From the NCBI GenBank assembly GCA_020634755.1, contig JACKBC010000018.1, positions 54,587-118,586 on the forward strand: DNA of 64,000 bases. Reading direction: 5' to 3'. Positions within the stretch are counted from its first letter, which is position 1. The number at the start of each line of letters is the position of its first letter. Position numbers and translations under genes: made by a program. This stretch comes from Caldilineaceae bacterium. GTDB lineage: Bacteria; Chloroflexota; Anaerolineae; Caldilineales; Caldilineaceae. Below are positions 8,388 to 16,447 of this stretch, in pieces. Under the pieces are notes generated by a model, which saw nothing but the letters and a program-made list of their open reading frames with translations, ran no database searches and was not told the origin of the DNA.

Positions 8388-8421
8388 ATAAAAAACCAGA
8401 TGTTTGCATAAACATCTGGTT
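8388..8421 (-). terminator. Rho-independent terminator of ruvC
   Basis: A 12-bp perfect stem (8394-8405 with 8410-8421, loop GCAT) with an A-rich flank that gives a U tract on the minus strand. It is 60 bp past the ruvC stop. Confidence 0.88.
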
Positions 8422-8480
8422 CGTAAACACATTTTCAGCCCACCGCAACGGTGTTAGCGATGCGCTGATATCATATAGAG

Positions 8481-8975
8481 TTAATAACTCATCGACATTT
8501 CTGCGTATCTGGCATGCTGCAAATGACAAACGGCAATTGCCACGCCATCTGCTGCATCATCAGGCCGCGGTATCTCGGGCAAATCGAGCAGCCGCTGCAC
8601 CATTTCCTGCATCTGGCGCTTATCCGCATTGCCATAGCCCGCAATAGATTGCTTGATTTCCGCCGGCGTATATTCTACTACGTCAATCCCTTTAGACGCG
8701 GCCGCCAAAAGGATGACGCCGCGCGCTTGCCCCACTGTAATGGCCGTGGTTACATTGCGCCCAAAAAAGAGCTTTTCGACCGCCATTTGGTCGGGCTGGA
8801 ACTCATTGAGCAAGGCTAATATATCCTGATGGATCTCGAGCAGACGCTGCGGCATAGTTGCCTGGCTGCGCGAACACCAAAGCCAGAACCGCAGTTCGCC
8901 ATGATAACCTTGCGCCACCACGCCATAGCCAGTAATGGCTGCGCACCAGCGTAATGCGTTCGATCACCTCGCCAT
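8481..8975 (-). pseudogene. ruvC: ruvC, Holliday junction resolvase, N-terminus frameshifted
   Basis: The intact 3' part reads PQRLLEIHQDILALLNEFQPD, then VEKLFFGRN, VGQARGVILLAA, YTPAEIKQSIAGYGNADK and PDDAADGVAIAVCHL: clear RuvC, including the C-terminal acidic residues. Upstream, TGYGVVAQGYHGELR is in frame, but the catalytic GIDPG start is only recoverable by assuming several small indels after an ATG at 8975, and the segment before PQRLL (FWLWCSRSQATM) is also out of register. A read-through frame begins only at 8921. Either the gene is inactive or the consensus is wrong in a block covering this gene's 5' half, yebC and the 3' half of pyrG. A partial family B end lies just downstream of its stop. 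Confidence 0.8.
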
Positions 8976-8994
8976 TTTACGCCTGGTTTATCAT

Positions 8995-9077
8995 CGTTCA
9001 AAAATAACTTGTAGATTTAAACCTCGTCAGGTCTCGCAGACCCGACAGGTTTGGTAGCCAACTTATTTTTCTGAACG
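8995..9077. repeat. family D inverted-repeat element
   Basis: 83 bp with ends CGTTCAAAAATAACTTG and CAACTTATTTTTCTGAACG, imperfect inverses of each other, around an AAACC..GTCAGGTCT / AGACCCGACAGGTTT palindrome. It lies between ruvC and yebC. A second copy is at 20674-20745 and a split one at 3346-3572. Confidence 0.85.
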
Positions 9078-9129
9078 CCTATTTACGGTTTTACGCCATT
9101 TCACGCCATCGCACTCCAATCTGTCGGTC

Positions 9130-9798
9130 ATTTTCCAGTGATAAACGTTGCTCACGTCGTCCAATTCATCTCAAATTGTCGACCAGCCCCAATACGGTAT
9201 CGGCCTCATCTCCGGCCACACCCATGGTTAGAGTTGGCTTCATAATCAGCTCCCAACTGTCCGGTGTATAGCTCATCCTGTAAAGCCCTGGGTTAACGCT
9301 GGCTTGCTCAGTGTTCCGTATATAAATTCCACCGCGCTCAAGCACTACCACGTCTTCGGCGCCCGCTTCCAAACTCGCCATAAAGAGCTCTTCCGAGTCC
9401 AATTCCTTGCTCACGCCATCATCATCGACCAGATTAAAGACAATATAGCCTTTGAAGAAAATTAGCGACCGAGCCTGGTTCACCCAGCTGCCATTGGCGT
9501 GAAAAACAGCGCCGCACATCCAAAAATGGTGCGGTTGCGATTATCAGTCAAACATTCCACCAACATGGTAATACCGTTTTTGGGCCATACCTCATAGGTT
9601 ATTTCTTCAATTTCAGCAGCCCCATCTTTGTCTAACCCGGCGCTGCGTCGCGAATAGCTCGGTCACTATCCTTGCCCCGTTTCCACGGCAAGATGCAGCA
9701 GTTGTTTCAGTCGGCGCCGCGCAATCTGAATCTGCCAGCTTGGTAAAACCTCCTGCGCGCTGTTGGCCCCTTTTTCCGTTTGATTGTGCCGTGACCAT
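9130..9798 (-). pseudogene. yebC: YebC/PmpR (TACO1) family protein, multiply frameshifted
   Basis: Pieces of one YebC protein occur in different frames: GANSAQ and GGFTKLA near the 5' end, then ITYEVWPKNGITMLVECLTD, then ELFMASLEAGAEDVVVLERG, then LRDELDDVSNVYH at the 3' end. At least three frame changes are needed to join them. YebC proteins act in translation or as transcriptional regulators, and yebC next to ruvC is a common bacterial order. Only the middle piece (9166-9519) is an open frame of useful length. The damage is of the same kind as in flanking ruvC and pyrG. Boundaries are approximate. Confidence 0.78.
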
Positions 9799-9951
9799 TT
9801 TGAGGGTCGGATTCCGCTTCATCCTTTTCGTTACAATAAATCAGGATACATTGGGTTCACTATAGTACAAAAATGTCTTTCCAAATCTATTTTATCGACG
9901 CGACAGCAAGTTTCTACCGAATCAGCGACTCTACCTCGTTGTTACAGTTTC

Positions 9952-11549
9952 TTACATGGTTTTGCGGAGTTTTTCAACCTATTCCGCAAAGTGCGCTAAA
10001 AGAGGATGCGCTTTGTTAAGTCGGCTTTTAAATTCCGGATGAATAAGCCCCAACATAAAAGGGTGATTCAGTCTGAAATTTCGACCAGACGCTCGTCGGG
10101 GGAAAGGTCAGCAATACAAGCCCGTTCTGTTCCAACAAAGTGCGAAACTGATTGTTAACCAAAGCGGTGCCGATGCCGCCAAGTAGATGACGGCGCCTGC
10201 GCCCGCCGCTTTATTACGCCGCCACGCTTTGGTATTAGCTGTAATGATCAAACCCTAATCGCATGGCAGCCGCCCATATCGGCAATATCACGCTGATCGG
10301 GCATCAGATCAATAATCGGATATCGCAGGCTGATCGAACTCGGTGTTGCCGGTTCATCGCTGGCAAAAAATCTTGCGCGCCAACTCGATACACATGACCT
10401 GCATGCCCAAACAAGCCCCAGATAAGGCGTTTTGTTTTGCATAGCGGGCGGCCACACCTTTGCCTTCGTCGCCTGGCTACCCAAATCCGCCGCACCAACG
10501 TCATCTCACCTGATTGAGTCGATCTGGCGGCGCGTGCCGCGCCCAGCCTTCCGAACTCACCCACCAATTTCATCCCAGCGGCTGCTATGTTTGGCGTGCA
10601 TGAGCGACTTTTCCACGCTTAGATACGCATCTTCTAACCTCAATATATTTACCCATTCAGGCCAATGCGCAGTAGGCTTCGCCGTACTTCCTGCAAACTG
10701 TTTCCAGTTGGCCAAACCGCTTTGGGGATCTTGGGTCGCCGTGAGCTTAAGATGGCCGGTCAACCAGTCGCCTAAGCCGGCTTCTTCCAGAATAAGCGGA
10801 ACGTCATAGATCGAGTCGGACGTGACCAGCGGAATAACGGCGTTTTGCTCTACATCGCAGAAGAGCGCCACCTTGGCCAGCACATCTTCCTCCACGGCAT
10901 GGTCGCTGCGCAGCACTACGACATCCGGCTGTAGGCCAATGCCGCGCAGTTCGCGCACGCTGTGCTGGGTAGGCTTTGTCTTCAACTCCTTGCTGGCGGC
11001 AATATAGGGCAGCCAGGTTACGTGTACATAGAGCGTATTTTCGCGGCCGACATCTTTGCGCATTTGGCGGATGGCTTCTAGAAAAGGCAGCCCCTCAATG
11101 TCACCCACGGTGCCGCCAATCTCAATGAGCACCACGTCGGCATGGGAGGTGCGCGCCACCAATCCAATGCGACGCTTAATCTCATTGGTCACGTGTGGGA
11201 TCACTTGAATGGTGCCGCCCAAATAATCTCCGCGCCGCTCTTGATTGATCACAAAATTGTAGATTTGCCCACTGGTCACATTGCTGAGCTTGGTCAAATT
11301 TTCATCGACAAAGCGTTCGTAGTGCCCCAGGTCCAGATCGGTTTCGGCGCCATCTTCAGTCACAAAAACCTCGCCATGCTGATACGGCGACATTGTGCCT
11401 GGGTCCACATTCAAATAGGGGTCGAGCTTCATGGTGGCCACACGGACGCCGCGCGCCTTGAGACTGCGCCCAATAGATGCGACAGTAACCCCTTTGCCTA
11501 ATCCCGAAACAACGCCCCCGGTCACAAAGATATATTTTGCTGCGGTCAT
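9952..11549 (-). pseudogene. pyrG: CTP synthase, glutaminase half frameshifted
   Basis: CTP synthase makes CTP from UTP with glutamine. The first 330 codons (10557-11549) are an intact synthetase domain: KYIFVTGGVVSGLGKGVTVA, MKLDPYLNVDPGTMSPYQHG and EIGGTVGDIE. The glutamine amidotransferase half is still readable but in several frames: GACLGMQVMCIE with its nucleophilic Cys, RYPIIDLMPDQRDIADMGG, HPEFKSRLNKAHPLLA and the terminal LRKTM. At least three indels are required. Such an essential gene would not normally be lost, so consensus error is the simpler reading; without correction the product would be a 330-residue protein lacking glutaminase. It has its own 70-bp leader after the sigma/partner operon. 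Confidence 0.88.
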
Positions 11550-11616
11550 TAGAAATTGTTCTCCTTACATAATTGGGAAATCACCAAAACTGCACCATTG
11601 TATTACGGACATCCAT

Positions 11617-11674
11617 CCAATCAAAAAAGAGACAGAGGCAGCGAAATCGCTGCCTCTGTCTCTTTTTTGATTGG
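11617..11674 (-). terminator. 28-bp perfect hairpin overlapping the 3' end of a gene
   Basis: 11617-11644 and 11647-11674 are exact inverse complements. On the minus strand the 3' arm runs into a T6 stretch, and T6/A6 stretches on both arms make it a candidate bidirectional terminator. The whole right arm and most of the left encode the last ~16 codons and stop of the sigma-partner gene. Confidence 0.85.
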
Positions 11675-12118
11675 ACTTTCAATTGGGGAGATGAATCTCT
11701 CCGCTATGTGTATCGGTTTTGAACCTGCCATTGGTTGCGCCCCGGCTACCTGTTGAGATTCCCTTCTAGGCGCTAGCGACACAACCGCTGGTTGCGGTGG
11801 CCGCAATATTGCCAGCGGACGGCCCACCGCATTTATGGTCGATGCTATTGTGAACACCCCAATCATCCCAAAGCTTAGCAGCACGATGGGCAAGGTCAAC
11901 TGAAAATGACGAACAAACTGTAAGAATCGAGAAAACCACATTCCCACCAAGGTGGTTGAGACCATTGTGGGCGTACTAAGGGATGGCATCAAGGTTTGTT
12001 TTACTTCAGTTAAAAGTCGGCCTTGCAACATAATTTTTAAATCGTTAGGTACGGGAAGGGATGGCAACTGTTCACGAAACAGCCTATATAGTTCTTGCTC
12101 ACTTAATTGTACAGACAT
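11621..12118 (-). CDS. putative membrane partner (anti-sigma-like) of the ECF sigma factor
   Basis: 165 residues with one strong membrane segment (about 78-93, LPIVLLSFGMIGVFTIAS), an N-terminal cytoplasmic part (LSEQELYRLFREQLPSLPVP) and a low-complexity outer part. It starts 3 bp after the sigma factor stop on the same strand, so the two are probably translationally coupled. That arrangement and topology are typical of anti-sigma factors, but I recognise no zinc-finger or ASD motif, so the role is inferred from position. The last residues (KKETEAAISLPLSLF) are encoded by a terminator-like hairpin, so the native C-terminus may have been replaced. Confidence 0.6.
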   Translation of the reverse strand: MSVQLSEQELYRLFREQLPSLPVPNDLKIMLQGRLLTEVKQTLMPSLSTPTMVSTTLVGMWFSRFLQFVRHFQLTLPIVLLSFGMIGVFTIASTINAVGRPLAILRPPQPAVVSLAPRRESQQVAGAQPMAGSKPIHIAERFISPIESPIKKETEAAISLPLSLF

Positions 12119-12121
12119 TAA

Positions 12122-12640
12122 TTACCTGAAATCACTATCGCTATTGAGATACTTATCGAGCCGAACGCGCGCCCGGCTTAGTAGAGATTCCGTTCCCTTA
12201 TATGTTCGCCCCATAATGTCCGCAATTTCCGTTACGCTAAACCCTTCGGAATAGCGCAGGATGAGGGCTTGTCGCTCCTGCTCTGGCATGAGGGCCAAAG
12301 CTTCTACAAGTTCTAACCGCTGCTGGTGCGACTCGGACACCGACATCGTTTCGGGAAGTTCATCTACAGCTTTATGCTTGCGCCAGTAATCTGCAATTTT
12401 GCGACGCGCCAGGGAAAACAAAAATGTCTTTAGCGTGGCATTTTTACCATCAAAATTGTCAATTGCGCGCGGCGCCGCCATCCAGGTATCCTGCAAAATA
12501 TCTTCGACATCAGATGCGTCGTAGATGTTATTGCGCCGGATAAAGTTGTATAGCGGCTGCGTGTACATTTGGTACAATTCTGACCATGCAGCTTGTTCCT
12601 TACTTTGCAAGCGTCGCAGAAGAACATCTTCAGAATTCAA
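12122..12640 (-). CDS. ECF-type RNA polymerase sigma-70 factor
   Basis: 172 residues. Region 2 is AAWSELYQMYTQPLYNFIRR and VEDILQDTWMAAPRAIDNFD; region 4 is LPEQ-type: LMPEQERQALILRYSEGFSVTEIADIMG, followed by GTESLLSRARVRL, the DNA-recognition helix. There is no region 1 or 3, as in ECF factors. The start is TTG with an ideal AGGAGG (12646-12651) five bases upstream, which decides it over internal ATGs. The next gene begins 3 bp after the stop and is probably its membrane-bound regulator. Target promoters are unknown. Confidence 0.93.
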   Translation of the reverse strand: MNSEDVLLRRLQSKEQAAWSELYQMYTQPLYNFIRRNNIYDASDVEDILQDTWMAAPRAIDNFDGKNATLKTFLFSLARRKIADYWRKHKAVDELPETMSVSESHQQRLELVEALALMPEQERQALILRYSEGFSVTEIADIMGRTYKGTESLLSRARVRLDKYLNSDSDFR

Positions 12641-13069
12641 GATGACCTCCTGCTATTCCATTTAATCGCTTGCGTTCTGCGATTCCTTCGTTGGAAAAGT
12701 TGCATAAACATATGGGGGTGTGGTATGCGCACAGACAAAACCCGCGCATTGGAGGCGCCACATCCAATGCCGAGTAGGGAGATTGGCGTAAAATGTTGAC
12801 TAGTGTATTATGCACGAACTATTGGCCCTGAAATTGTCAAGACCGCGATGAGGCTGCGACAAAAATACTACAATTAATAGACGATTTGGTTACTTAGGGT
12901 TTATCCCGAAAATCTCTGTGGCCATCACCCGTGTAGCAGTTATCCGTAGACTCACAACCGATTTCAGAATAGATTCTTATAGAGAGCGCAAATAAACGTT
13001 AAATATATATGAGCACCTTCTATGAGACTATGAATTAGATCACAACGTTCAGTGCGATCATACTATTAT
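12641..13069. other. intergenic region between divergent sigma factor and alr
   Basis: No gene seen. The stretch 12908-12981 resembles 1374-1449. It should contain the divergent promoters of the sigma factor operon and alr, but I cannot assign convincing -35/-10 boxes. Confidence 0.4.
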
Positions 13070-13157
13070 CATACAGCGCAACGGTATCAGGCATATAGCA
13101 TCGCTCTCAATTGGCGAGTCCGAAGCCACCTCTCCCTCTTTTAACCGCTGCGATCTC
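13070..13157 (-). repeat. dispersed inverted-repeat element, family B, inverted diverged copy
   Basis: Reads TCATACAGCGCAACGGTAT...TTGGCGAGTCCGAA...CCGCTGCGATCTCC, which is family B in reverse complement. It lies just upstream of alr and may contribute to its leader. Confidence 0.65.
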
Positions 13158-13207
13158 CCAACCATGCAAATTGAGTGTATCAAACCATGCGTGAATCAGA
13201 TTATCCA

Positions 13208-14353
13208 ATGCGTCCTACCTGGCTCGAAATCAATGTGGACGCCATCACGAATAATGTTAAGCAAATTCGACGTTATTTAGCCCCGTCGTGCGAACTAATG
13301 GCCGTCGTAAAGGCCAATGCCTATGGACATGGCGCCACCGGCGTGGCCAAAGTTGCCCTGCAAGCTGGCGCCTCACGTCTGGCCGTAGCCACGCTGGGCG
13401 AGGCAGTTGAACTGCGGCTGAGTGGCCTTGCGTGCCCGATTTTGGTCCTGGGCTATACGCCTGCTCGATTGGCGCCCGAAGCCATGCATCATCATATTAC
13501 GCTGACCGTGTATGATTACGCGAGCGTCATGGCATTTCAGCAAGCCGCCGCGGCCGCCGGCCAATCTATCACTGTTCACATTAAGATCAACACCGGCATG
13601 AATCGACTGGGGCTTTCTGTTCAAGATGCTCCCCAATTTTTGCAGGCGATTCAGCACTTGACAGGTGTTGAAGTCGAGGGCATCTTTACCCATTTTGCCA
13701 CATCGGACCTGGCAGACAAGCGCTTTGCCGACCAGCAATTTCACCGCTTTAGCCAATTGCTCGCTCAGCTAGAGCAGGCTGGCCTGCGCCCGCCCATTGC
13801 CCACGCCGCCAATTCCGCGGCCCTCATTACCATGCCACAGACGCACTTGCAAATGGTGCGAGCTGGTATTGCGCTTTATGGACTGCATCCAGACCCCGAA
13901 GAGACTCGCCTCCCAGAATCGTTCCAACCCGCTCTGCAATGGAAAGCCCAGATCGCCCATCTTTTACATATACAGCCAGGTGATTCGGTAAGTTACGGCC
14001 AGGAATTTGTGGCGAAGCAGCCGATGACCGTGGCTGTTATGCCGGTAGGATATGCAGATGGATTCCCGCGGACTGCGCATAACTGGCAGAACGTCTTGAT
14101 CGCTGGCCAAGCGGCGCCCATTATTGGCAGAATCTGTATGGACCAGACAATGGTTGATGTCACACACATTGTGATGCATGCTGGTCCACTTACACAAGGT
14201 GACGAAATTGTTCTTATTGGGCGCCAAGGAACCGCAGCAATTTCGGTTGACGAAATTGCTAAACGTCTGCAGACCAATAATTATGACGTTGTAAGTCGAA
14301 TATTGTCACGCACACCTCGCATATTCGTGAAGGGCGCCAACTCTTTGCCCTGA
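13208..14353 (+). CDS. alr: alanine racemase
   Basis: PLP enzyme supplying D-alanine for peptidoglycan. 381 residues from MRPTWLEINVDAI, the usual family N-terminus; in-frame ATG 13187 and GTG 13175 are alternatives and none has a strong ribosome binding site. PLP lysine is about residue 35 in MAVVKANAYGHG; VKINTGMNRLGL and the VSYGQEF segment with the C-terminal domain catalytic Tyr follow, then GRICMDQTMVDVT and the ending YDVVSRILSRTPRIF. It is monocistronic and followed by a MITE-like element 2 bp after its stop. Confidence 0.94.
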   Translation: MRPTWLEINVDAITNNVKQIRRYLAPSCELMAVVKANAYGHGATGVAKVALQAGASRLAVATLGEAVELRLSGLACPILVLGYTPARLAPEAMHHHITLTVYDYASVMAFQQAAAAAGQSITVHIKINTGMNRLGLSVQDAPQFLQAIQHLTGVEVEGIFTHFATSDLADKRFADQQFHRFSQLLAQLEQAGLRPPIAHAANSAALITMPQTHLQMVRAGIALYGLHPDPEETRLPESFQPALQWKAQIAHLLHIQPGDSVSYGQEFVAKQPMTVAVMPVGYADGFPRTAHNWQNVLIAGQAAPIIGRICMDQTMVDVTHIVMHAGPLTQGDEIVLIGRQGTAAISVDEIAKRLQTNNYDVVSRILSRTPRIFVKGANSLP

Positions 14354-14355
14354 GG

Positions 14356-14482
14356 AGCTGTCTGAAAAGTCACAATGGGGTCCAAAAATATGCCGGGAAA
14401 GGGCCAATTGCGCATGATGTGACCAGAATTTCGTGGCCCTTTCCCGGCATGTGACACACCTCTACCACCTTTTCAGACAGCT
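14356..14482. mobile_element. MITE-like element with nested inverted repeats
   Basis: 127 bp bounded by perfect 14-bp inverted repeats AGCTGTCTGAAAAG / CTTTTCAGACAGCT, with a second perfect 16-bp pair inside (TGCCGGGAAAGGGCCA at 14391-14406, its inverse at 14434-14449). Non-coding. TGTCTGAAAA-type ends are common in insertion sequences, so it is probably a non-autonomous derivative. It starts 2 bp past the alr stop and could serve as terminator. Confidence 0.8.
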
Positions 14483-14490
14483 TCTTAGGC

Positions 14491-14576
14491 TATACTCAGC
14501 CCTGAATGAAAACCGCAGTTTTCAATAGATTCCGCAAGCGTAACGCAACGCTGATTTTCATCTCAACCGCAGCATA
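14491..14576. repeat. dispersed inverted-repeat element, family C
   Basis: 86 bp: TATACTCAGCCCTGAATGAAAACCGCAG at the left and TGATTTTCATCTCAACCGCAGCATA at the right. Related to 53711-53795 and 55083-55167. It follows the MITE-like element almost directly. Confidence 0.75.
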
Positions 14577-14595
14577 ACAAGTGAATTCAACAGAA

Positions 14596-14629
14596 AAAGC
14601 CACTTTACCTATCCATGTAAAGTGGCTTT
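14596..14629 (-). terminator. hairpin, possible terminator
   Basis: A 13-bp stem (14596-14608 with 14617-14629) with loop CTATCCAT; AAAAA precedes it on the plus strand, so the U tract is on the minus strand. The nearest minus-strand gene, rpsT, ends 380 bp away, so its client is uncertain. Confidence 0.6.
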
Positions 14630-14872
14630 GCGTAGACAGCATATACCTTCGCTCTACCAACGGGGGAAAATGGCAACAACTCATAGCTAAAGATGTGTTG
14701 TTAATTTCTCACCGATGAGAACGATCCGTATATCAAACGCAATATAATTAGCACCGACGCAAGCCTAGCTGCAGGCGCTGCGTAAGACGCGATAATTTAA
14801 GAAATTCGCCTGATAGATTATGGATGAGAGTAGATAATTTTCTCATCCCTGACCGCATATAGAGCAGACAAG
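14630..14872. other. intergenic region with a short family A-like hairpin
   Basis: No gene. CGACGCAAGCCTAGCTGC followed by AGGCGCTGCGTAAG at 14755-14787 is a 33-bp miniature version of family A, with almost only the two ends kept. Confidence 0.5.
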
Positions 14873-14956
14873 CAGTAGCGCGCAATGGCAAGCAATAAAG
14901 TCGAATTCATCAATCAAGACCGACGCCTAGATTGCCAACACCGTTGCAGCGTACTG
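14873..14956 (+). repeat. dispersed inverted-repeat element, family B
   Basis: 84 bp from CAGTAGCGCGCAATGG to CCGTTGCAGCGTACTG, with the conserved interior CAATCAAGACCGACGCCTAG and ATTGCCAACA. It lies 50 bp past the rpsT stop. Confidence 0.8.
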
Positions 14957-15007
14957 ACCATGAATTCTTCAACGAATCCTATGTCTGTGATGTATGCGGC
15001 GGCCTGA

Positions 15008-15271
15008 TTAAGCAGTTGCTTTGTTGAGCGCCCGCACCAAGCGGCTCTTGCGGCGCGCGGCGTTGTTCTTATGAATGATGCCTTTGCTGACCGAGCGATC
15101 AAGCGCCACAATGGCGCTTTGCACCGCTTCCGCCGCCGCCGCATCACCCGCATCAATCAGCGTGCGCGCCTTCTTCACCGCCGTGCGCGTACCGCCACGC
15201 ACCACTCGGTTGCGATCGCGGCGCTTCAAACTTTGCTTAATGCGTTTCTCGGCCGATTTGATGTTTGCCAT
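15008..15271 (-). CDS. rpsT: 30S ribosomal protein S20
   Basis: 87 residues, basic and helical, with the family signature MANIKSAEKRIKQSLKRRDRN at the start, RTAVKKAR in the middle and GIIHKNNAARRKSRL near the end. S20 binds 16S rRNA early in 30S assembly. The start ATG at 15271 has an AAGGAA stretch upstream. Monocistronic, with an A/T-rich leader of about 100 bp before the next gene. Confidence 0.97.
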   Translation of the reverse strand: MANIKSAEKRIKQSLKRRDRNRVVRGGTRTAVKKARTLIDAGDAAAAEAVQSAIVALDRSVSKGIIHKNNAARRKSRLVRALNKATA

Positions 15272-15380
15272 GCTAATTCTTCCTTAAAGATCTATAATAA
15301 ATCCACAAATAAGTACACTCGTTCTAAAAGTCCAATTTACAAACAGTAATTATAGCAAAAAAATTATACCCTGTCGAATC

Positions 15381-16010
15381 CTAGTGATGGCTGATTGGTT
15401 TAATTCGCGTGGAAGTGCCGGCAATCTCCTGCATGGCGCCATCTACAATCGGATAGGCAAAAAGAACCGACGCTACGCCAAAAAGCGCTCCCGTAATGGT
15501 ACGCAGCCACCAGTTGCTCTGATGCAGGCCCAAAAGCTGAGTGCCGCCATCAATGGCAATGGGCAGCGTCAAAAGCACAAAGAGTTGCCAGCTGAGCTGC
15601 CAACGCCTGTGCCTGTACAGAGCGAAGACCAAACCGGCCAGAAATATAGCGCCATAAATCGCCACATCGCGTTCACAGATCGCCACCTTATATCCCGCTT
15701 CCGTTGAGCCAATAAATTTGCGCTGTTCCAGCAGACCCAGCCCGGGCTGTAGCCCCATGCCTTCTAGATCGTGCAACGACGGCGTTAATGACTTCCCAAA
15801 GAGAAAATAGCTGTGATCTGGAAGTTGGTGGCAGGCATACGAATAGGCCGCATAAATATAGCGCGCCGGCGCCACCCACCCCCAATGCATCAATAAAGGC
15901 GCCAGCAGCGGCATAATCACATACAGCCCCCAAGCGGCGCCAAACAGCGCCAGCCAATGCCGCGCCACCCAAAGCACCAACCTGTCGGCCCAATTTTGCT
16001 CGCTTCTCAT
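15381..16010 (-). CDS. DUF2085 membrane protein
   Basis: 209 residues with about five hydrophobic segments. CHQLPDHSYFLFG and the later ICERDVAIYGAIF are the conserved Cys-containing parts of DUF2085, whose biochemical role is unknown. The start overlaps the stop of the upstream thioredoxin-fold gene by four bases (ATGA), so the two are translationally coupled. With CcdA two genes upstream this forms a Cys-rich membrane/redox set, which suggests but does not prove a thiol-linked function. Confidence 0.82.
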   Translation of the reverse strand: MRSEQNWADRLVLWVARHWLALFGAAWGLYVIMPLLAPLLMHWGWVAPARYIYAAYSYACHQLPDHSYFLFGKSLTPSLHDLEGMGLQPGLGLLEQRKFIGSTEAGYKVAICERDVAIYGAIFLAGLVFALYRHRRWQLSWQLFVLLTLPIAIDGGTQLLGLHQSNWWLRTITGALFGVASVLFAYPIVDGAMQEIAGTSTRIKPISHH

Positions 16011-16297
16011 TGTACGCTTATGTCTATCAAAGAACCGCGCAGTGCAGACATATCGATGGGGGCATAAAAGAGCGGCCCATCCTCTATATCCACAACGGGA
16101 ATCAAATAGCGAAACAGTTCATACAACGCCGGATCTTCCTCAATATTCTGCTCATAAAAAAGAAAACCGACTTCTGGCTGAAGCGCCAGCAAATCGGCTT
16201 TGACTTCTTCACAGAGATGGCAACCAGGTTTTGAATAAAGCGTTATGCTGCGGTTGAGATGAGAACCAGCACTTTCTAATCGCTTAACAGGCATCAT
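16007..16297 (-). CDS. glutaredoxin/thioredoxin-fold protein with CxxC
   Basis: 96 residues from the ATG at 16297. Core: SITLYSKPGCHLCEEVKADL, with active-site CHLC, then IPVVDIEDGPLFYAPID with the cis-Pro loop. This is the small glutaredoxin-like family often paired with redox membrane proteins. The start is chosen for the GGAG at 16302-16305. The open frame extends further, but the upstream part is a family C repeat, which actually supplies the ribosome binding site. It lies between CcdA and DUF2085 on one strand, so electron delivery from CcdA is a reasonable inference. Confidence 0.82.
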   Translation of the reverse strand: MMPVKRLESAGSHLNRSITLYSKPGCHLCEEVKADLLALQPEVGFLFYEQNIEEDPALYELFRYLIPVVDIEDGPLFYAPIDMSALRGSLIDISVQ

Positions 16298-16330
16298 GAA
16301 ACTCCGGTTCTCATTCAGAGCTGAGTATAG
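16289..16330 (-). repeat. family C repeat end forming the leader of the thioredoxin-fold gene
   Basis: On the minus strand: CTATACTCAGCTCTGAATG, AGAACCGGAGTTTCAT. This is the left end of family C (compare 14491 and 34823). Its CCGGAG is the ribosome binding site and its terminal TTTCAT leads into the ATGATG start. Confidence 0.7.
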
Positions 16331-16447
16331 TTGTTTCTGCATCACGCGCAGCTTGTTCCAGTTGGCGCGGCAAGGATTATGACTGATTCCCGCTAATTTC
16401 TCTGTGAACACGGAAATCATTCATGGCGTGCGCAACCGCAGTTGGCA

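Noticed and set aside
12641..13069. Small RNA gene (6S, SRP or RNase P RNA) in the sigma-alr gap
   Set aside because: I looked for conserved cores of these RNAs and saw none; only repeat-like sequence.
14356..14482. Insertion sequence with transposase
   Set aside because: The unit is 127 bp and cannot encode a transposase; kept as a MITE-like element only.
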